Assembly: GCF_002836735.1 (NCBI RefSeq)
Contig: NZ_PJAS01000071.1
Span: 1 to 64,000, forward strand
Length of the DNA stretch: 64,000 bases
Reading direction: 5' to 3'
Source of the DNA: Psychrobacter sp. 4Bb
GTDB lineage: Bacteria; Pseudomonadota; Gammaproteobacteria; Pseudomonadales; Moraxellaceae
Shown here: positions 16,068 through 26,055 of the stretch, piece by piece
Layout of the letters: the number at the start of each line of letters is the position of its first letter
How positions within the stretch are numbered: the stretch's first letter is position 1
Made by a program: the position numbers and the translations under genes
Notes under the pieces: model-generated
What the model saw: the letters and a program-made list of their open reading frames with translations, nothing else
Databases searched by the model: none
Told to the model about the DNA's origin: nothing

Positions 16068-17456
16068 CTATTTATAATAATCATCATTTTTCTTAAGCCA
16101 CCAGTTCATATTGTCTTGGCGCTTGGCACGGAATGCTTCTAGCTTATGAGCAACGGACGAATTATGCTGCCGTGCAGTATCGAGCGCAAAAAGAATCGGT
16201 ACAGAAGATAACACGCCAAAGCGTATCTTCGATTTTGGTAAGTCCAGCCCATCGCCTATATCATCACCAACTAAGGTGCGAGTGACACTTGCGTTGACCA
16301 TTTCAACAAAACGTCCACGCCGATTGTCTTCACCCATCAGCTGACGCGGTAAATCATGCAATGCTTTTGCCAATGGCTGACCCATCTTAAAATCTAGCTG
16401 CTGTATCGATAGATAGGTATAGAGCCATTCCCAACACGCGGCCTCATCTTTTGGTAAACGATCTAGATCAACACCCATCCAATAACTGGCAAGATTCCAT
16501 AGATGCAGGATACCTTCAGCTTCTTCTGTGCTAATACGTGCGCCTAACAATCTTAGACCGCGCATAATTAGTAACGAGAACTGTAAGTGGGTGGCAATCA
16601 TATCGGTTTGATTGATAGGGATGCCCCAATAGTCAGTATTCCAACTACCATCAGGGTTATGATGTTGCTCGGCGTTTGGTATCACGCCTGTAGCAGCATT
16701 GCCTTTACCTTTGAGTAGGTTCTGCCTTACCAAGGTATGTATCTGACGTACTTGGATCGATTGTCGCCAGCCCTCAGAGCCAATGGCCAGCACTTGCTCG
16801 ACAGGTTTATTTTGATTGCCTGCGCTCATATTAGATGAAGGGTGTTCAGACACGGCCAAGATATAGGCATAAGTACGCATCAGTCGTGGTAGCGCATCGT
16901 GCATCAGTGCGCCCGTCTGAATGAGCGGTAGCGAGAGGGCAGGGATGCTATAGCCAGCCATCAAAGCAACATTACGCAGTAGCCAAATGAGCATGAGTGG
17001 ATAGCGCCGATAGGCAACCGCACCTATCCGAGCAAGCTTTGGGTCGAACCAATCAGGATGGCTGCTAAATTGCTCAGTGAGCGCTTTAAATGATGGGTTG
17101 GTTGCAAGGTCCTTGTTTACAAGGCCATTGTTCGCAGGATTATGATTTGAATTATCGCCAAGAATAGTATGCTGTAAAGGCTTTGCAAATTTTATGCTTT
17201 GAGCAGCTAACGCGTCTGCGAGTGGATCGCCAATATCGTAACCTGCCACGATCTCATCAAGTAGAGCAGGCGATATTGTAAAGTCTTTTGGTAATAGATA
17301 ACGTTTAATGCGTTTTAAAACCTGCAAATCGCTATGGTCATCGATAGCAGTGGTACGTCCATGACGCTGATAAGCGTTCGATGATGGAGCGTTCGATGAC
17401 TGAAAGTCAGGTTTGTCAGTTGGAGTACTTGCCGTATTGATGATTTTCTTATCCAT
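16068..17456 (-). CDS. MpaB/DUF2236-family oxygenase-like protein
   Basis: A 462-residue protein of the DUF2236 family, which includes rubber oxygenase (latex-clearing protein) and the fungal MpaB group. Visible family features are PDWFDPKLARIGAVAYRRYP (about 150-170), the VRQIHTLVRQNL heme-region motif with conserved Arg and His (about 240-252), and NQTDMIATHLQFS (about 290-302). Family members are b-type heme enzymes; the substrate here is unknown. A hydrophobic helix lies near 175-205. The first 60 residues are low-complexity and polar. Start: ATG 17456 is preferred over the upstream TTG. A DUF2799 lipoprotein lies 77 bp upstream on the same strand. The last codons overlap the direct repeat of the inserted element. 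Confidence 0.8.
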   Translation of the reverse strand: MDKKIINTASTPTDKPDFQSSNAPSSNAYQRHGRTTAIDDHSDLQVLKRIKRYLLPKDFTISPALLDEIVAGYDIGDPLADALAAQSIKFAKPLQHTILGDNSNHNPANNGLVNKDLATNPSFKALTEQFSSHPDWFDPKLARIGAVAYRRYPLMLIWLLRNVALMAGYSIPALSLPLIQTGALMHDALPRLMRTYAYILAVSEHPSSNMSAGNQNKPVEQVLAIGSEGWRQSIQVRQIHTLVRQNLLKGKGNAATGVIPNAEQHHNPDGSWNTDYWGIPINQTDMIATHLQFSLLIMRGLRLLGARISTEEAEGILHLWNLASYWMGVDLDRLPKDEAACWEWLYTYLSIQQLDFKMGQPLAKALHDLPRQLMGEDNRRGRFVEMVNASVTRTLVGDDIGDGLDLPKSKIRFGVLSSVPILFALDTARQHNSSVAHKLEAFRAKRQDNMNWWLKKNDDYYK

Positions 17457-17533
17457 AATTATCAAGTACCATTTTCAGAGTGAGGACATGCCTTAGAACG
17501 TAAAACTTGCATTGCGATAGCTTCGCATCCCAG

Positions 17534-18136
17534 TCATTCGTAAAAACTACTGGATCGGTTCAATGAGTCTAATTGCTGCTGTGTTGTTCGGATACGGCGT
17601 TTGGTATCACGAATCTCATCAGATAGAGATAGCAGCCGTGCACGGGCTTCTTTTTCATTAGCAAAATCTAGCATTTCACCATTTTCTAACTTATCGAATT
17701 CTGATTGGTAAGTATCAAGGAGGCGATTGTCTTTGTCCAACTGACTGTCTAAGGTGTAATAATCTAGCCCTTTTTGATTAGCCGTTTGCAATGTGTTGGC
17801 CATAGTAATCGGGCAAACGTTGTTCAACTGACGACCACGTCTACCGATGTTATAGGCATTATTGATGGTGCAGTATTGTTGCAGACCAAGTTTACGACCA
17901 CGTTCCCATGCTTGATAGTCAGGTGCGACATTGGCTTTGGCACAGGCTTTTGTATGAGATGCTAGGCGATCTGAGTGATAACCTGCCACGCCATCGTTAT
18001 AGCCGATAACCTGCCAGTCACCGACGAGACATTCTTGCTTGGAGAGTGTTGCACAGCCTGCTAGCAGATAGACACTACCGAACACAGATAATCCTAATGC
18101 CAGTTGACGTACAGCATGGTATATAGGTCGGTACAT
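17534..18136 (-). CDS. DUF2799 lipoprotein
   Basis: A 200-residue lipoprotein with a signal sequence ending in lipobox LLAGC (Cys about residue 28). The mature part has the DUF2799 pattern: DWQVIGYNDGVAGY, HTKACAKANVAPDYQAWERGR, QYCTINNAYNIGRRG, with conserved Cys residues. The C-terminal third (about 130-195) is a predicted coiled coil (LSDEIRDTKRRIRTTQQQL). No function is known for the family. The position suggests outer-membrane or periplasmic location. It lies upstream of the MpaB-like gene with a 77-bp gap and may share its transcript. Confidence 0.85.
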   Translation of the reverse strand: MYRPIYHAVRQLALGLSVFGSVYLLAGCATLSKQECLVGDWQVIGYNDGVAGYHSDRLASHTKACAKANVAPDYQAWERGRKLGLQQYCTINNAYNIGRRGRQLNNVCPITMANTLQTANQKGLDYYTLDSQLDKDNRLLDTYQSEFDKLENGEMLDFANEKEARARLLSLSDEIRDTKRRIRTTQQQLDSLNRSSSFYE

Positions 18137-18341
18137 GGTTAGCTCCGATAGCTGTGATAACTATGATAACGATAATAACTATGAACACAAATAAATGATG
18201 TAATCAATCACGTTATGTAGTCTTGTCATTGATTGCTAAGTCACTTATAGATATCTCGATAACGCATATACAAATAAAATAGAGCAGCTTATAAGTGGCA
18301 TCAATATTAGTCAGTACCACTATAAGCTACTCTACGTTTTA

Positions 18342-19544
18342 TTAATGCGGGCGAGTCAAATCGACCGATGTACCGCTAGCATTGTCCTTCAAGCTCATTT
18401 TTAGCATGATGTAACCTGCAATACCAGAGACGATTGAACCCATGATAATACCTAAGCGCTCATCAAACATAGTAGTGTCGCCAGCGAACGCCAAGCCACC
18501 GATGAACAAACTCATGGTAAAACCAACACCGCACAATAGAGCTGCGCCGTAAATCTGCTTATAGTCCATACCTTTTGGCATGGTTGAGATACCAAGTTTG
18601 AAGATTAACCAGCACATGAACATGACGCCTAACTGCTTACCAATAAACAAACCAGCGGCAATACCTAGCGGCACTGAGTGGAATAACTCAGCAAAACCTG
18701 CGCCTTCGAGCGAGATACCCGAGTTGGCAAAAGCAAAGATTGGCAAAATACCGAAAGCGACGGTATTGTGCAGATCATGCTCTAGCTCTTCAAGCGGAGA
18801 GTGCTCAGGATCAGTGCGGTCGAACATCGGGATAAACAGTGCTAATACCACACCGGCCAATGTTGCATGGATACCAGACTTGAGTACGGCAATCCACATG
18901 ATCAGACCGATGAGTAGATATGGCGTGATATTGGTGACGTTACGGCGATTAAGAACATATAAGAACGGCAAACATAAACCAGCTACTGCCAATGACTCTA
19001 ACGACAACTCACTGGTATAAAACAAAGCGATAATCAGAATCGCACCAATGTCATCGAAGATAGCAATAGAGACTAAGAAAACCTTTAGGGAGTTGGGTAC
19101 GCGATTACCTAAGAGGCTCAAAATACCGAGTGCAAAAGCAATATCTGTCGCAGCAGGAATGGCCCAACCTTTCCAAAACTCAGGCTCGTTGTAGTTAAAG
19201 AGCAGATAGACAATCGCCGGCATAATCATACCGCCGAGTGCAGCCCCTGCAGGCAGTATTATTTGCTTGACGTTGGACAGCTCACCGATGAGTACTTCAC
19301 GCTTAAGCTCTAATCCAACCAAGAAAAAGAAAACCGCCATCAGACCATCGTTGATCCAGTGATGAGCGTCTTTGGCAATCGCAAATTCACCAATCTGAAT
19401 GGCGACTGGTGCATGAATAAAACCTTCATACCAAACATTAAGAGGGGAGTTGGCAATGATCATTGCAGCAATGGCAGCCAATGCTAAGACGATACCGCCT
19501 GCTGCCTCAAATTCAAAAAATGCCTTAATCCTTCGTATTGCCAT
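18342..19544 (-). CDS. nhaA: Na+/H+ antiporter NhaA
   Basis: A 400-residue inner-membrane antiporter exchanging two H+ for one Na+, for sodium and alkaline pH tolerance. Twelve membrane segments are apparent. The two essential aspartates are present in [10 protein letters not shown] and the transport-related lysine in [29 protein letters not shown] is the TM2 signature. Start: ATG 19544 has GAGG 5 bases upstream and matches the E. coli N terminus; the longer frame to 19586 has no ribosome binding site. It is monocistronic and divergent from a TSUP exporter. Confidence 0.96.
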   Translation of the reverse strand: MAIRRIKAFFEFEAAGGIVLALAAIAAMIIANSPLNVWYEGFIHAPVAIQIGEFAIAKDAHHWINDGLMAVFFFLVGLELKREVLIGELSNVKQIILPAGAALGGMIMPAIVYLLFNYNEPEFWKGWAIPAATDIAFALGILSLLGNRVPNSLKVFLVSIAIFDDIGAILIIALFYTSELSLESLAVAGLCLPFLYVLNRRNVTNITPYLLIGLIMWIAVLKSGIHATLAGVVLALFIPMFDRTDPEHSPLEELEHDLHNTVAFGILPIFAFANSGISLEGAGFAELFHSVPLGIAAGLFIGKQLGVMFMCWLIFKLGISTMPKGMDYKQIYGAALLCGVGFTMSLFIGGLAFAGDTTMFDERLGIIMGSIVSGIAGYIMLKMSLKDNASGTSVDLTRPH

Positions 19545-20009
19545 ATCATCCTCATTCGCTAAATACAATTTACTAAATAACCTCAAATATCCATCAATGT
19601 CTGCGCTACCTATAATTTCGAGGTAGCAAATAGACAGAAACAGTTTCTCATACTCTTATCAATATAGACAACAAAATACGTTGAGCCAGTGCCAACGGTC
19701 TACTTTTTTATATTCACAATAGCAATATTATAAAGAGGATTTGACGAGCACAATAGTTGTAAGTCGTTACATCTTTTTAATAAGTCGCTATTCGGCTGAG
19801 CAGATTCGGAACGTTATTAGACAAATTTAGCAGACTTTGTTACGTTTTTGGCTTTTTTTATGGTTTTATCTTTATAATGAGCAGCGCTGTGCGACGTGTC
19901 ATTATTTCTTTTGCTAGCACTGGTAAGCTGTCAGCTTATCGATAATGATATTTTAGCCTTATCTCATAACTCCTTTTTCTCTTCTTATCATATTTTGCAG
20001 GTCAGTGTC
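19545..20009. other. Divergent intergenic region nhaA / TSUP gene
   Basis: About 465 AT-rich bases holding the promoters of both genes. A TATAAT occurs near 19872-19877, but its -35 partner is unclear. The open frame upstream of 20010 has no ribosome binding site. Nothing else is recognised. Confidence 0.4.
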
Positions 20010-20765
20010 ATGGACTTAACTTTCTCGTTAGAGATTATTTTAATGCTTACTGCGGTGGCCGCATTGGCAGGATTTATTGATGCTATTGCTGGCGGCGGCG
20101 GGTTATTGACTATCCCTGCCATGCTACTGGCCAATATCCCACCAGTATTGACGCTCGGTACCAATAAACTGCAAGCGGCATCAGGCGCACTAGCGGCATC
20201 TATTACTATGATTAGAAAAGGGGTCGTCAAACCGCAACGTATCAAAGTAGCTATTATCGCCGCTTTTATTGGTTCCGTTATCGGCACTATCGCTGTACAG
20301 ATGTCACCACCTGACTTGCTTGAAAAGGTGATTCCATTTTTGATCGCTGCTATCGGTATTTATACGTTATTTGCCCCTAGATTGGGTGAAGTAGAGGCTG
20401 CACCGCGTATCTCAGAGAGCAAATGGCAAAAAGTCGTGGCACCGTTGATTGGTTTTTATGATGGTTATATTGGTCCAGGTACTGGTATGTTTTTTGCGCT
20501 TGGCAATGTGGCATTACGTGGTCGTCAAATTATCGAAGCAACAGGTACGGCTAAAGTATTGAATTTATCGACCAATATTGGCTCGTTAATTTTCTTTATT
20601 TTGGGTGGCAACGTACTGTGGAAAGTGGGGCTAGCGATGATGGTTGGACAAACCATCGGTGCCTATTTTGGCTCGCATATGGTGGTTAAAGGCGGTAGCA
20701 AATTGATTCGTCCAGTGATTGTACTGGTCTGTCTGGCGATGTTGACCAAGTATGTGTTTGGCTAA
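20010..20765 (+). CDS. TSUP (TauE/SafE) family sulfite/organic-anion exporter
   Basis: A 251-residue inner-membrane protein with eight hydrophobic segments in two repeats. It has the TSUP hallmarks GFIDAIAGGGGLLTIP (residues about 17-32), GTNKLQAASGA (about 48), and in the second half GFYDGYIGPGTGMF (about 150). TSUP proteins export sulfite, sulfoacetate or other anions, or act as proton-coupled importers; the substrate here is open. Start: ATG 20010 with AGG about 10 bases upstream; the 38 upstream in-frame residues would place a stray hydrophobic piece before the family's usual N terminus. A strong terminator follows. Confidence 0.88.
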   Translation: MDLTFSLEIILMLTAVAALAGFIDAIAGGGGLLTIPAMLLANIPPVLTLGTNKLQAASGALAASITMIRKGVVKPQRIKVAIIAAFIGSVIGTIAVQMSPPDLLEKVIPFLIAAIGIYTLFAPRLGEVEAAPRISESKWQKVVAPLIGFYDGYIGPGTGMFFALGNVALRGRQIIEATGTAKVLNLSTNIGSLIFFILGGNVLWKVGLAMMVGQTIGAYFGSHMVVKGGSKLIRPVIVLVCLAMLTKYVFG

Positions 20766-20818
20766 TTAATTGTTGATAGAACCGTATCAACCATGATTAG
20801 TTACTGGTTATTGATCAT

Positions 20819-20855
20819 AAAAAAACCTCAGCCAACTTGACTGAGGTTTTTTATT
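20819..20855 (+). terminator. Bidirectional terminator between TSUP gene and symporter
   Basis: AAAACCTCAG / CTGAGGTTTT stem with a 9-base loop and a T-run on both strands, lying between convergent genes. Confidence 0.93.
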
Positions 20856-20883
20856 TTATGCACTTCTATCTCGCAGGCGTGGG

Positions 20884-22260
20884 TTAGCGGCGACGATCAA
20901 CATCATCGTATTCACTACCCATGATGCCATCACTAAAGACTTCAGAGAACTCACGCTCATTGTCTTCATCGATATGACCATCAAATACGTCTTTTGCACC
21001 AGCGTTAGGATCGTTGTAAATAGCCAGATCCATTTTGCCTTCTGATTTTGCCACGATAGTAGTAACAGCAGCATCACCACCAACGTTTACAGCAGTACGT
21101 AGCATATCAAGGATACGATCCACACCCAAGATTAGACCGATACCTTCGATTGGTAGACCCACTTGAGCGAATACCATAGACAGCATGATTAGACCAACAC
21201 CAGGTACACCAGCCGTACCAACAGACGCCAGTACTGACATCAAGATGACGGTTAAGTATTCGGTCACGCCCAAATCAATGCCGTAAATGTTGGCAATAAA
21301 GATGGTCGCAGTACCCTGCATGATAGCCGTACCATCCATATTGATGGTAGCACCAAAAGGAACAGTGAACGACGCAACTGAGTTGTTTACACCCATACGC
21401 TTGGTAACCGTACGCAAGGTAATAGGAATCGTCGCGTTTGAGCTAGAAGTACTAAAAGCAAAGATCTGTACTTCACGCATTTTTGCCAAGAACGTCTTGA
21501 TAGACAGGCCTGAAGACACTTTAAGTACAATCATCATGGTGATAAAGAAGTGGAAGGCCAATGAACCGACCAATACCGCAACATAACCGAGTAGTGACCA
21601 AATCAAGTCTAAACCTAGCTCTGCCATTGCTTTGGTCAATAGCGCAAATACACCATATGGTGCAAGGTTCATGATGATCGTGACCATCTTTAAGATAACT
21701 TCGTTGATTAGCTCTAGGCTCTGCACTAAGCCTTTGGCAGGTTTACCGACCATCAAGATACTGACGCCGATCAAAATAGCAAAGAAGATGATCGATAACA
21801 TATCGCCATTTGCCATCGCGCTGATGGGGTTCGATGGGATAATGTTAGAGAACACATCAAGTAGAGGCGGCGCTGACGCAGCTTCAAACTCGGCTTCCGT
21901 TCCGATATTCATGCCTTTACCGATACCGAATAGCGAGCCAAGACCAATTGCAGTCGCAATAGCGAGTGCAGTAGTTATCATATAAATAATGAACGTTTTG
22001 GTACCAATACGTCCAAGTAGGCGAATATCACCAATACCGCATACACCGCAAATCAGTGAGATAAGCACCAAAGGTACGACCAACATTTTTAGCGAGTTGA
22101 CAAATAGTTTACCAACAATGGCAAGGAAGCCATTGGTGATGTAAGTATTAACAAAGCTACCTTCGCCGTTCAATCCTGAGTAGTTTAGAAATAGGCCCAG
22201 TCCAATACCGAGCACCATGGCAACAATAATCTTGCCCGTCAGTCCCAAATTCTTCCACAT
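20884..22260 (-). CDS. Dicarboxylate/amino acid:cation symporter (DAACS, GltP/DctA type)
   Basis: A 458-residue glutamate-transporter-family protein. It has the serine-rich hairpin SSSNATIPITL (about 275-285), the NMDGTA motif on TM7 (in GATINMDGTAIMQ, about 305-317), and VLMSVLASVGTAGVPG for HP2. It imports glutamate/aspartate or C4-dicarboxylates with Na+ or H+. Eight transmembrane helices are expected. The C-terminal about 50 residues are acidic and arginine-ended. AAAGGA precedes the ATG. It is monocistronic, with a terminator at 20819-20855. The precise substrate (glutamate or succinate) cannot be read from the sequence. Confidence 0.93.
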   Translation of the reverse strand: MWKNLGLTGKIIVAMVLGIGLGLFLNYSGLNGEGSFVNTYITNGFLAIVGKLFVNSLKMLVVPLVLISLICGVCGIGDIRLLGRIGTKTFIIYMITTALAIATAIGLGSLFGIGKGMNIGTEAEFEAASAPPLLDVFSNIIPSNPISAMANGDMLSIIFFAILIGVSILMVGKPAKGLVQSLELINEVILKMVTIIMNLAPYGVFALLTKAMAELGLDLIWSLLGYVAVLVGSLAFHFFITMMIVLKVSSGLSIKTFLAKMREVQIFAFSTSSSNATIPITLRTVTKRMGVNNSVASFTVPFGATINMDGTAIMQGTATIFIANIYGIDLGVTEYLTVILMSVLASVGTAGVPGVGLIMLSMVFAQVGLPIEGIGLILGVDRILDMLRTAVNVGGDAAVTTIVAKSEGKMDLAIYNDPNAGAKDVFDGHIDEDNEREFSEVFSDGIMGSEYDDVDRRR

Positions 22261-22660
22261 AATTCATATCCTTTGTGTGCATAACAGCTTTATAGTAAGT
22301 GTTCATTAGCCAACATGATCGTACTTATCAGCCTTACTACAAAGCTTGTTATGACTATTAAGTTCCCGTGATTGTCGCTCGATGTCACATTTTCGTGGAC
22401 AATATAAAAGAATAGCTAAGGGCACTGCAAGATTTTTTTCTGATTTTATTCTAAATGTACATTCCTCGTTACAACTATGTGCCCATAATATAGTCAATAT
22501 TTATTCTAAACGGTTTGTTTCCCATATGAAACAAAATATTCATGAAAGAGTTTTTAGGGTAAGCGAATATGTCAAACTATTGATATCAAACCGTTGATTT
22601 TAAATTATCCAAATGCAAAGGAAAGAATATGATTAATTAAGCTTGAAATTTCTAATAGAC
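22261..22660. other. AT-rich intergenic region upstream of the symporter
   Basis: About 400 bases with only overlapping short open frames on both strands, which lack ribosome binding sites or recognisable products. It must carry the symporter promoter. Confidence 0.45.
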
Positions 22661-22698
22661 CAAAAAAAGCCAGACTATCGTTTATAGATAGTCTGGCT
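22661..22698 (-). terminator. Terminator of fadE
   Basis: A perfect 12-bp stem AGCCAGACTATC / GATAGTCTGGCT with a 7-base loop; on the minus strand it is followed by T7. Confidence 0.95.
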
Positions 22699-22775
22699 AA
22701 TGAAAAGTAAAAATTTTACTATAAAATCTAATAATACTCAGTTTCTAATACTAATATCAAAAACAGCATAGACCT

Positions 22776-25706
22776 TTAAACTTTATCGTCTTCTTCGCGT
22801 GATAAAGGTGATTGGCGTTCTAAAGGTTTGATATCATTATCACTTACTTCAGTATTGATCTCGTCAGGTGGTGCAATATGACGATTATGATTATTGCCCA
22901 TACGCTCGTTAAGATGTGATTCAGCATCACGATGGCGATGATCGAGTGCCTCTCTCTCAGGCTTTGACTCTTCAAAATCTGTCTGCGAATTTACTTCTTT
23001 GACAGTATCTTGCTCACTGACCAACTCTACATCGCCATCACTTTCATAACCATGATTAGGATTGGCATCGCCAGTATGATTGTCTGTGTTTGCAGGACTG
23101 TCTAGATCGTTAATAGTTGGTTCGTTAGTGGCTAGCTCATCGACGACAGATGCATCGGTATCCACAGCGATACCGTTTTTACTCTGAGCTTGTCTTTTTA
23201 GCTGTGCGTAATCAGTCAGTTGGTGAACTGCATTTTCAAGCGCATGTGGATTGTCACGTTCTAGCGCTTCCGATAGATGCTCGTCAAACGTATCAGTCAA
23301 TAATGAATCAAAACGCATGGCGTTATATTGAATCAGAACTTCTGCCTCTTCTTCGGTAATGCCACCATTTTGACTGGCGTGTACCACATGGTCTTCAAAG
23401 GTTAGACCTTCAAAGCTGTCTTGATGCTCTGCCTTTTTGAACTTCTGCCACAATGGTTCGATTTCGACTAAGGTCTGATAAGCATGTTCCATACGACCAG
23501 TTACATCGTCTGCATCTGTGTTGTAATAAACCATGGTTTTTAGATAATCGCGGAACGGGTTGGCTGCAAAATCATCCATGAAAGTCTCGCCCAACTGGCG
23601 TTTTAGCTCATCGCTTGCTGGGGTAAAGATACGTCCACTTGGGAAAGTCACAAAGCTAACCACATTGGCTGCCATACGATTCGGGAAGTTGGCAAAGAAT
23701 GACACAAAGGCTTCTTGAATCGTGTACAAGCTGTTTTGTAGCGCAACTTCGGCATGTAAGCGCTCAGACTCTGACTTACTACCGTGTTCATAGAATTGCA
23801 AAATAGCAGTCGCAATAAATAGATGACTATGAATATCTGCTAAACGACCAGAGAGCATCTCTTTACGCTTTAAATCTCCTGCTAGTAGTCCTAATGCCAT
23901 ATCAGCAGTCAAGGCAAAGCTCGCACTTAAGCGGTTAATATGTTTGTAATAGGGACGGGTAAAGGCGTCTGCGAAACTCGGGGCCTTATCGCTACCACCA
24001 ATATAGCCTGCGACAAAGGCTTTGGCGCCACGGTTAAACGTATAGCCTAAATGCTTAAAGAAAAGGATATCGAATTTTTCAGTGACAGCCGCTTTATCTT
24101 CGCTCTGTAGTAACTGAAGCTCGTCGAATAAATAAGGATGACAACGCATCGCACCTTGACCAAAGATCATGAGTGAGCGGGTCAAAATGTTGGCGCCTTC
24201 GACAGTGATAGAGACAGGAATCGCCTGATAAGGTGTCGCCAAAAAGTTACGCGGACCCATTTGTACAGCACGACCACCGACCACATCCATACCGTCGTTG
24301 ACGACGCTACGCATGGTTTCAGTCGCATAGTATTTTGCCATGGCAGTCATGACTGATGGCGTGCCACCTTGGTTTAATCCGCAAGTGACCAAATGACGGA
24401 ACGCTTCTAACATATAAGTGTTACTCGCCATACGGCTAGTGGCGTCCTGTACACCTTCAAATTTACCTACTGATATCTTGAACTGTTCGCGAACTTTTGC
24501 GAACGCACCGACAGATAGGTAAGTCATTTCACTGGCTGATGTCGATAGAGCTGGTAGAGAAATACCTCGACCAACGCCTAAGCATTCCATCAGCATACGC
24601 CAGCCGCGACCAGCATTCTCGACACCGCCGATGATGTAATCTAATGGGATAAAGACGTCCTTGCCATCGACTGTACCATTCATAAATGGTGAGCCGATTG
24701 GATTATGACGTGGCCCTGTTACGACACCTTCGTGGTTGGCTGGAACGAGGGCACAAGTAATACCGTAATCGGTCTTTTCAGGATTGCCAAGTAGACCTTC
24801 AGGATCGTGCATTTTAAATGCTAAGCCAACGACAGTGGCGACAGGTGCTAGGGTAATCCAGCGCTTAGAGAAGTTCATGCGTAGGCCAAGCACTTGCTCG
24901 CCTTCGTGCATACCATAACAGACCACACCTGTATCAGGAATGGCACCTGCATCAGAGCCCGCTTCAGGCCCAGTCAAACCAAAGCAAGGTACTTCGTCAC
25001 CTTTGGCAAGACCTGGCAACCAGCGCTGCTTTTGCTCGTCCGTACCATAATGCATCAGTAGCTCACCAGGGCCGAGCGAGTTGGGAACCATACAGGTCAC
25101 AGCGGCAGTCGGCGAGCGCGAAGCGATTTTACTCATTACGCGGCTTTGCGCATAAGAGCTAAATTCTAAGCCGCCAAATTCTTTTGGAATGATTAAACCT
25201 AAGAAACCATTACTTTTAATAAATTGCCATGCCTCAGGTGATAGGTCTTTATCTTTATGCTGAATTTGCCATTCATCAAGCATACCACATAAGGTTTCTA
25301 CTTCATTATCAATGAAACTTCGCTCTGCTTCTGAAAGCTGCGGATAAGGATAATTGGCAAAGGTATCCCAGTTCGGCGCACCCATAAACAGCTCTTTTTC
25401 CCACCAGCTAGTACCTGCATCAAGCGCCTCACGTTCCGTATCACTCATACTTGGCATCGCACCGCCCAGCGCTTTATAGACAGGCTTAGTGACTAACGAT
25501 TGGCGAAGTGGTGCAACGAGTAAGACCAAGCACAGTAGTGCCATTGGTATACCCAAAATGAGAGACCATGGGCTGATAATTGCAGTGACGATAACCGTAA
25601 TCAAGGTGACGATGCTACCGGTGACCCGTGATAAGGACAACAAAAAGATGGCCAAGACCACGGCTAACTGAATGATGACTGCCAAAATAAACAAGCCAAT
25701 TGCCAT
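22776..25706 (-). CDS. fadE: Acyl-CoA dehydrogenase FadE with a long disordered C-terminal tail
   Basis: A 976-residue FadE: hydrophobic N-terminal segments (about 1-65), then the acyl-CoA dehydrogenase N-terminal, middle (CFGLTGPEAGSDAGA) and C-terminal domains, with the catalytic glutamate in SVTVEGANILTRS, and the DUF1974 region to about 800. It catalyses the first, FAD-linked step of fatty-acid beta-oxidation at the membrane. E. coli FadE is 814 residues. Here an extra tail of roughly 130-150 residues (from about 840) is rich in D, E, N, H and S, with no recognised domain. AAAGGAG precedes the ATG. It is monocistronic. Confidence 0.95.
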   Translation of the reverse strand: MAIGLFILAVIIQLAVVLAIFLLSLSRVTGSIVTLITVIVTAIISPWSLILGIPMALLCLVLLVAPLRQSLVTKPVYKALGGAMPSMSDTEREALDAGTSWWEKELFMGAPNWDTFANYPYPQLSEAERSFIDNEVETLCGMLDEWQIQHKDKDLSPEAWQFIKSNGFLGLIIPKEFGGLEFSSYAQSRVMSKIASRSPTAAVTCMVPNSLGPGELLMHYGTDEQKQRWLPGLAKGDEVPCFGLTGPEAGSDAGAIPDTGVVCYGMHEGEQVLGLRMNFSKRWITLAPVATVVGLAFKMHDPEGLLGNPEKTDYGITCALVPANHEGVVTGPRHNPIGSPFMNGTVDGKDVFIPLDYIIGGVENAGRGWRMLMECLGVGRGISLPALSTSASEMTYLSVGAFAKVREQFKISVGKFEGVQDATSRMASNTYMLEAFRHLVTCGLNQGGTPSVMTAMAKYYATETMRSVVNDGMDVVGGRAVQMGPRNFLATPYQAIPVSITVEGANILTRSLMIFGQGAMRCHPYLFDELQLLQSEDKAAVTEKFDILFFKHLGYTFNRGAKAFVAGYIGGSDKAPSFADAFTRPYYKHINRLSASFALTADMALGLLAGDLKRKEMLSGRLADIHSHLFIATAILQFYEHGSKSESERLHAEVALQNSLYTIQEAFVSFFANFPNRMAANVVSFVTFPSGRIFTPASDELKRQLGETFMDDFAANPFRDYLKTMVYYNTDADDVTGRMEHAYQTLVEIEPLWQKFKKAEHQDSFEGLTFEDHVVHASQNGGITEEEAEVLIQYNAMRFDSLLTDTFDEHLSEALERDNPHALENAVHQLTDYAQLKRQAQSKNGIAVDTDASVVDELATNEPTINDLDSPANTDNHTGDANPNHGYESDGDVELVSEQDTVKEVNSQTDFEESKPEREALDHRHRDAESHLNERMGNNHNRHIAPPDEINTEVSDNDIKPLERQSPLSREEDDKV

Positions 25707-26055
25707 GACTATCTCCTTTAAAGCGCTGAATAAAAAATGCGAAAAGTACGTAAATGAAAGAGCTAACTATAATTATTTTTCGTCTTGCCATTTACTGTCT
25801 TACAAGTAAATCGAATGATTTGTTAATCCATAAATGCTTGGTTGTACGTCTTTTAAATACTAGTATTAATGGTCTAGTAAGTAATTAACAAATAAATGAC
25901 AAGAATGGCTACTAATATGAAACAGTTGTCGATAACTATCAAGAGCCAAAATGCTACGCTCTGTCGATGATATGTATCAAACACAATTGTTTACAGGTTA
26001 GTTATATGTCTAGTCGAAACACGTAGCTAGCCATTATCGAAAACTAGCCAAATAG
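25707..26055. other. Intergenic region upstream of fadE
   Basis: About 350 AT-rich bases. It contains the perfect 12-bp palindrome AATACTAGTATT at 25856-25867, about 150 bp upstream of fadE, which could be an operator, but no known consensus was recognised. No gene seen. Confidence 0.35.

Noticed and set aside
19896..20009. Longer N terminus for the TSUP exporter
   Set aside because: It would add 38 residues before the family start and has no ribosome binding site; ATG 20010 fits the family.
22382..22597. 71-codon plus-strand gene in the gap near the symporter
   Set aside because: No Shine-Dalgarno, unlike codon use, and it overlaps another spurious minus-strand frame.
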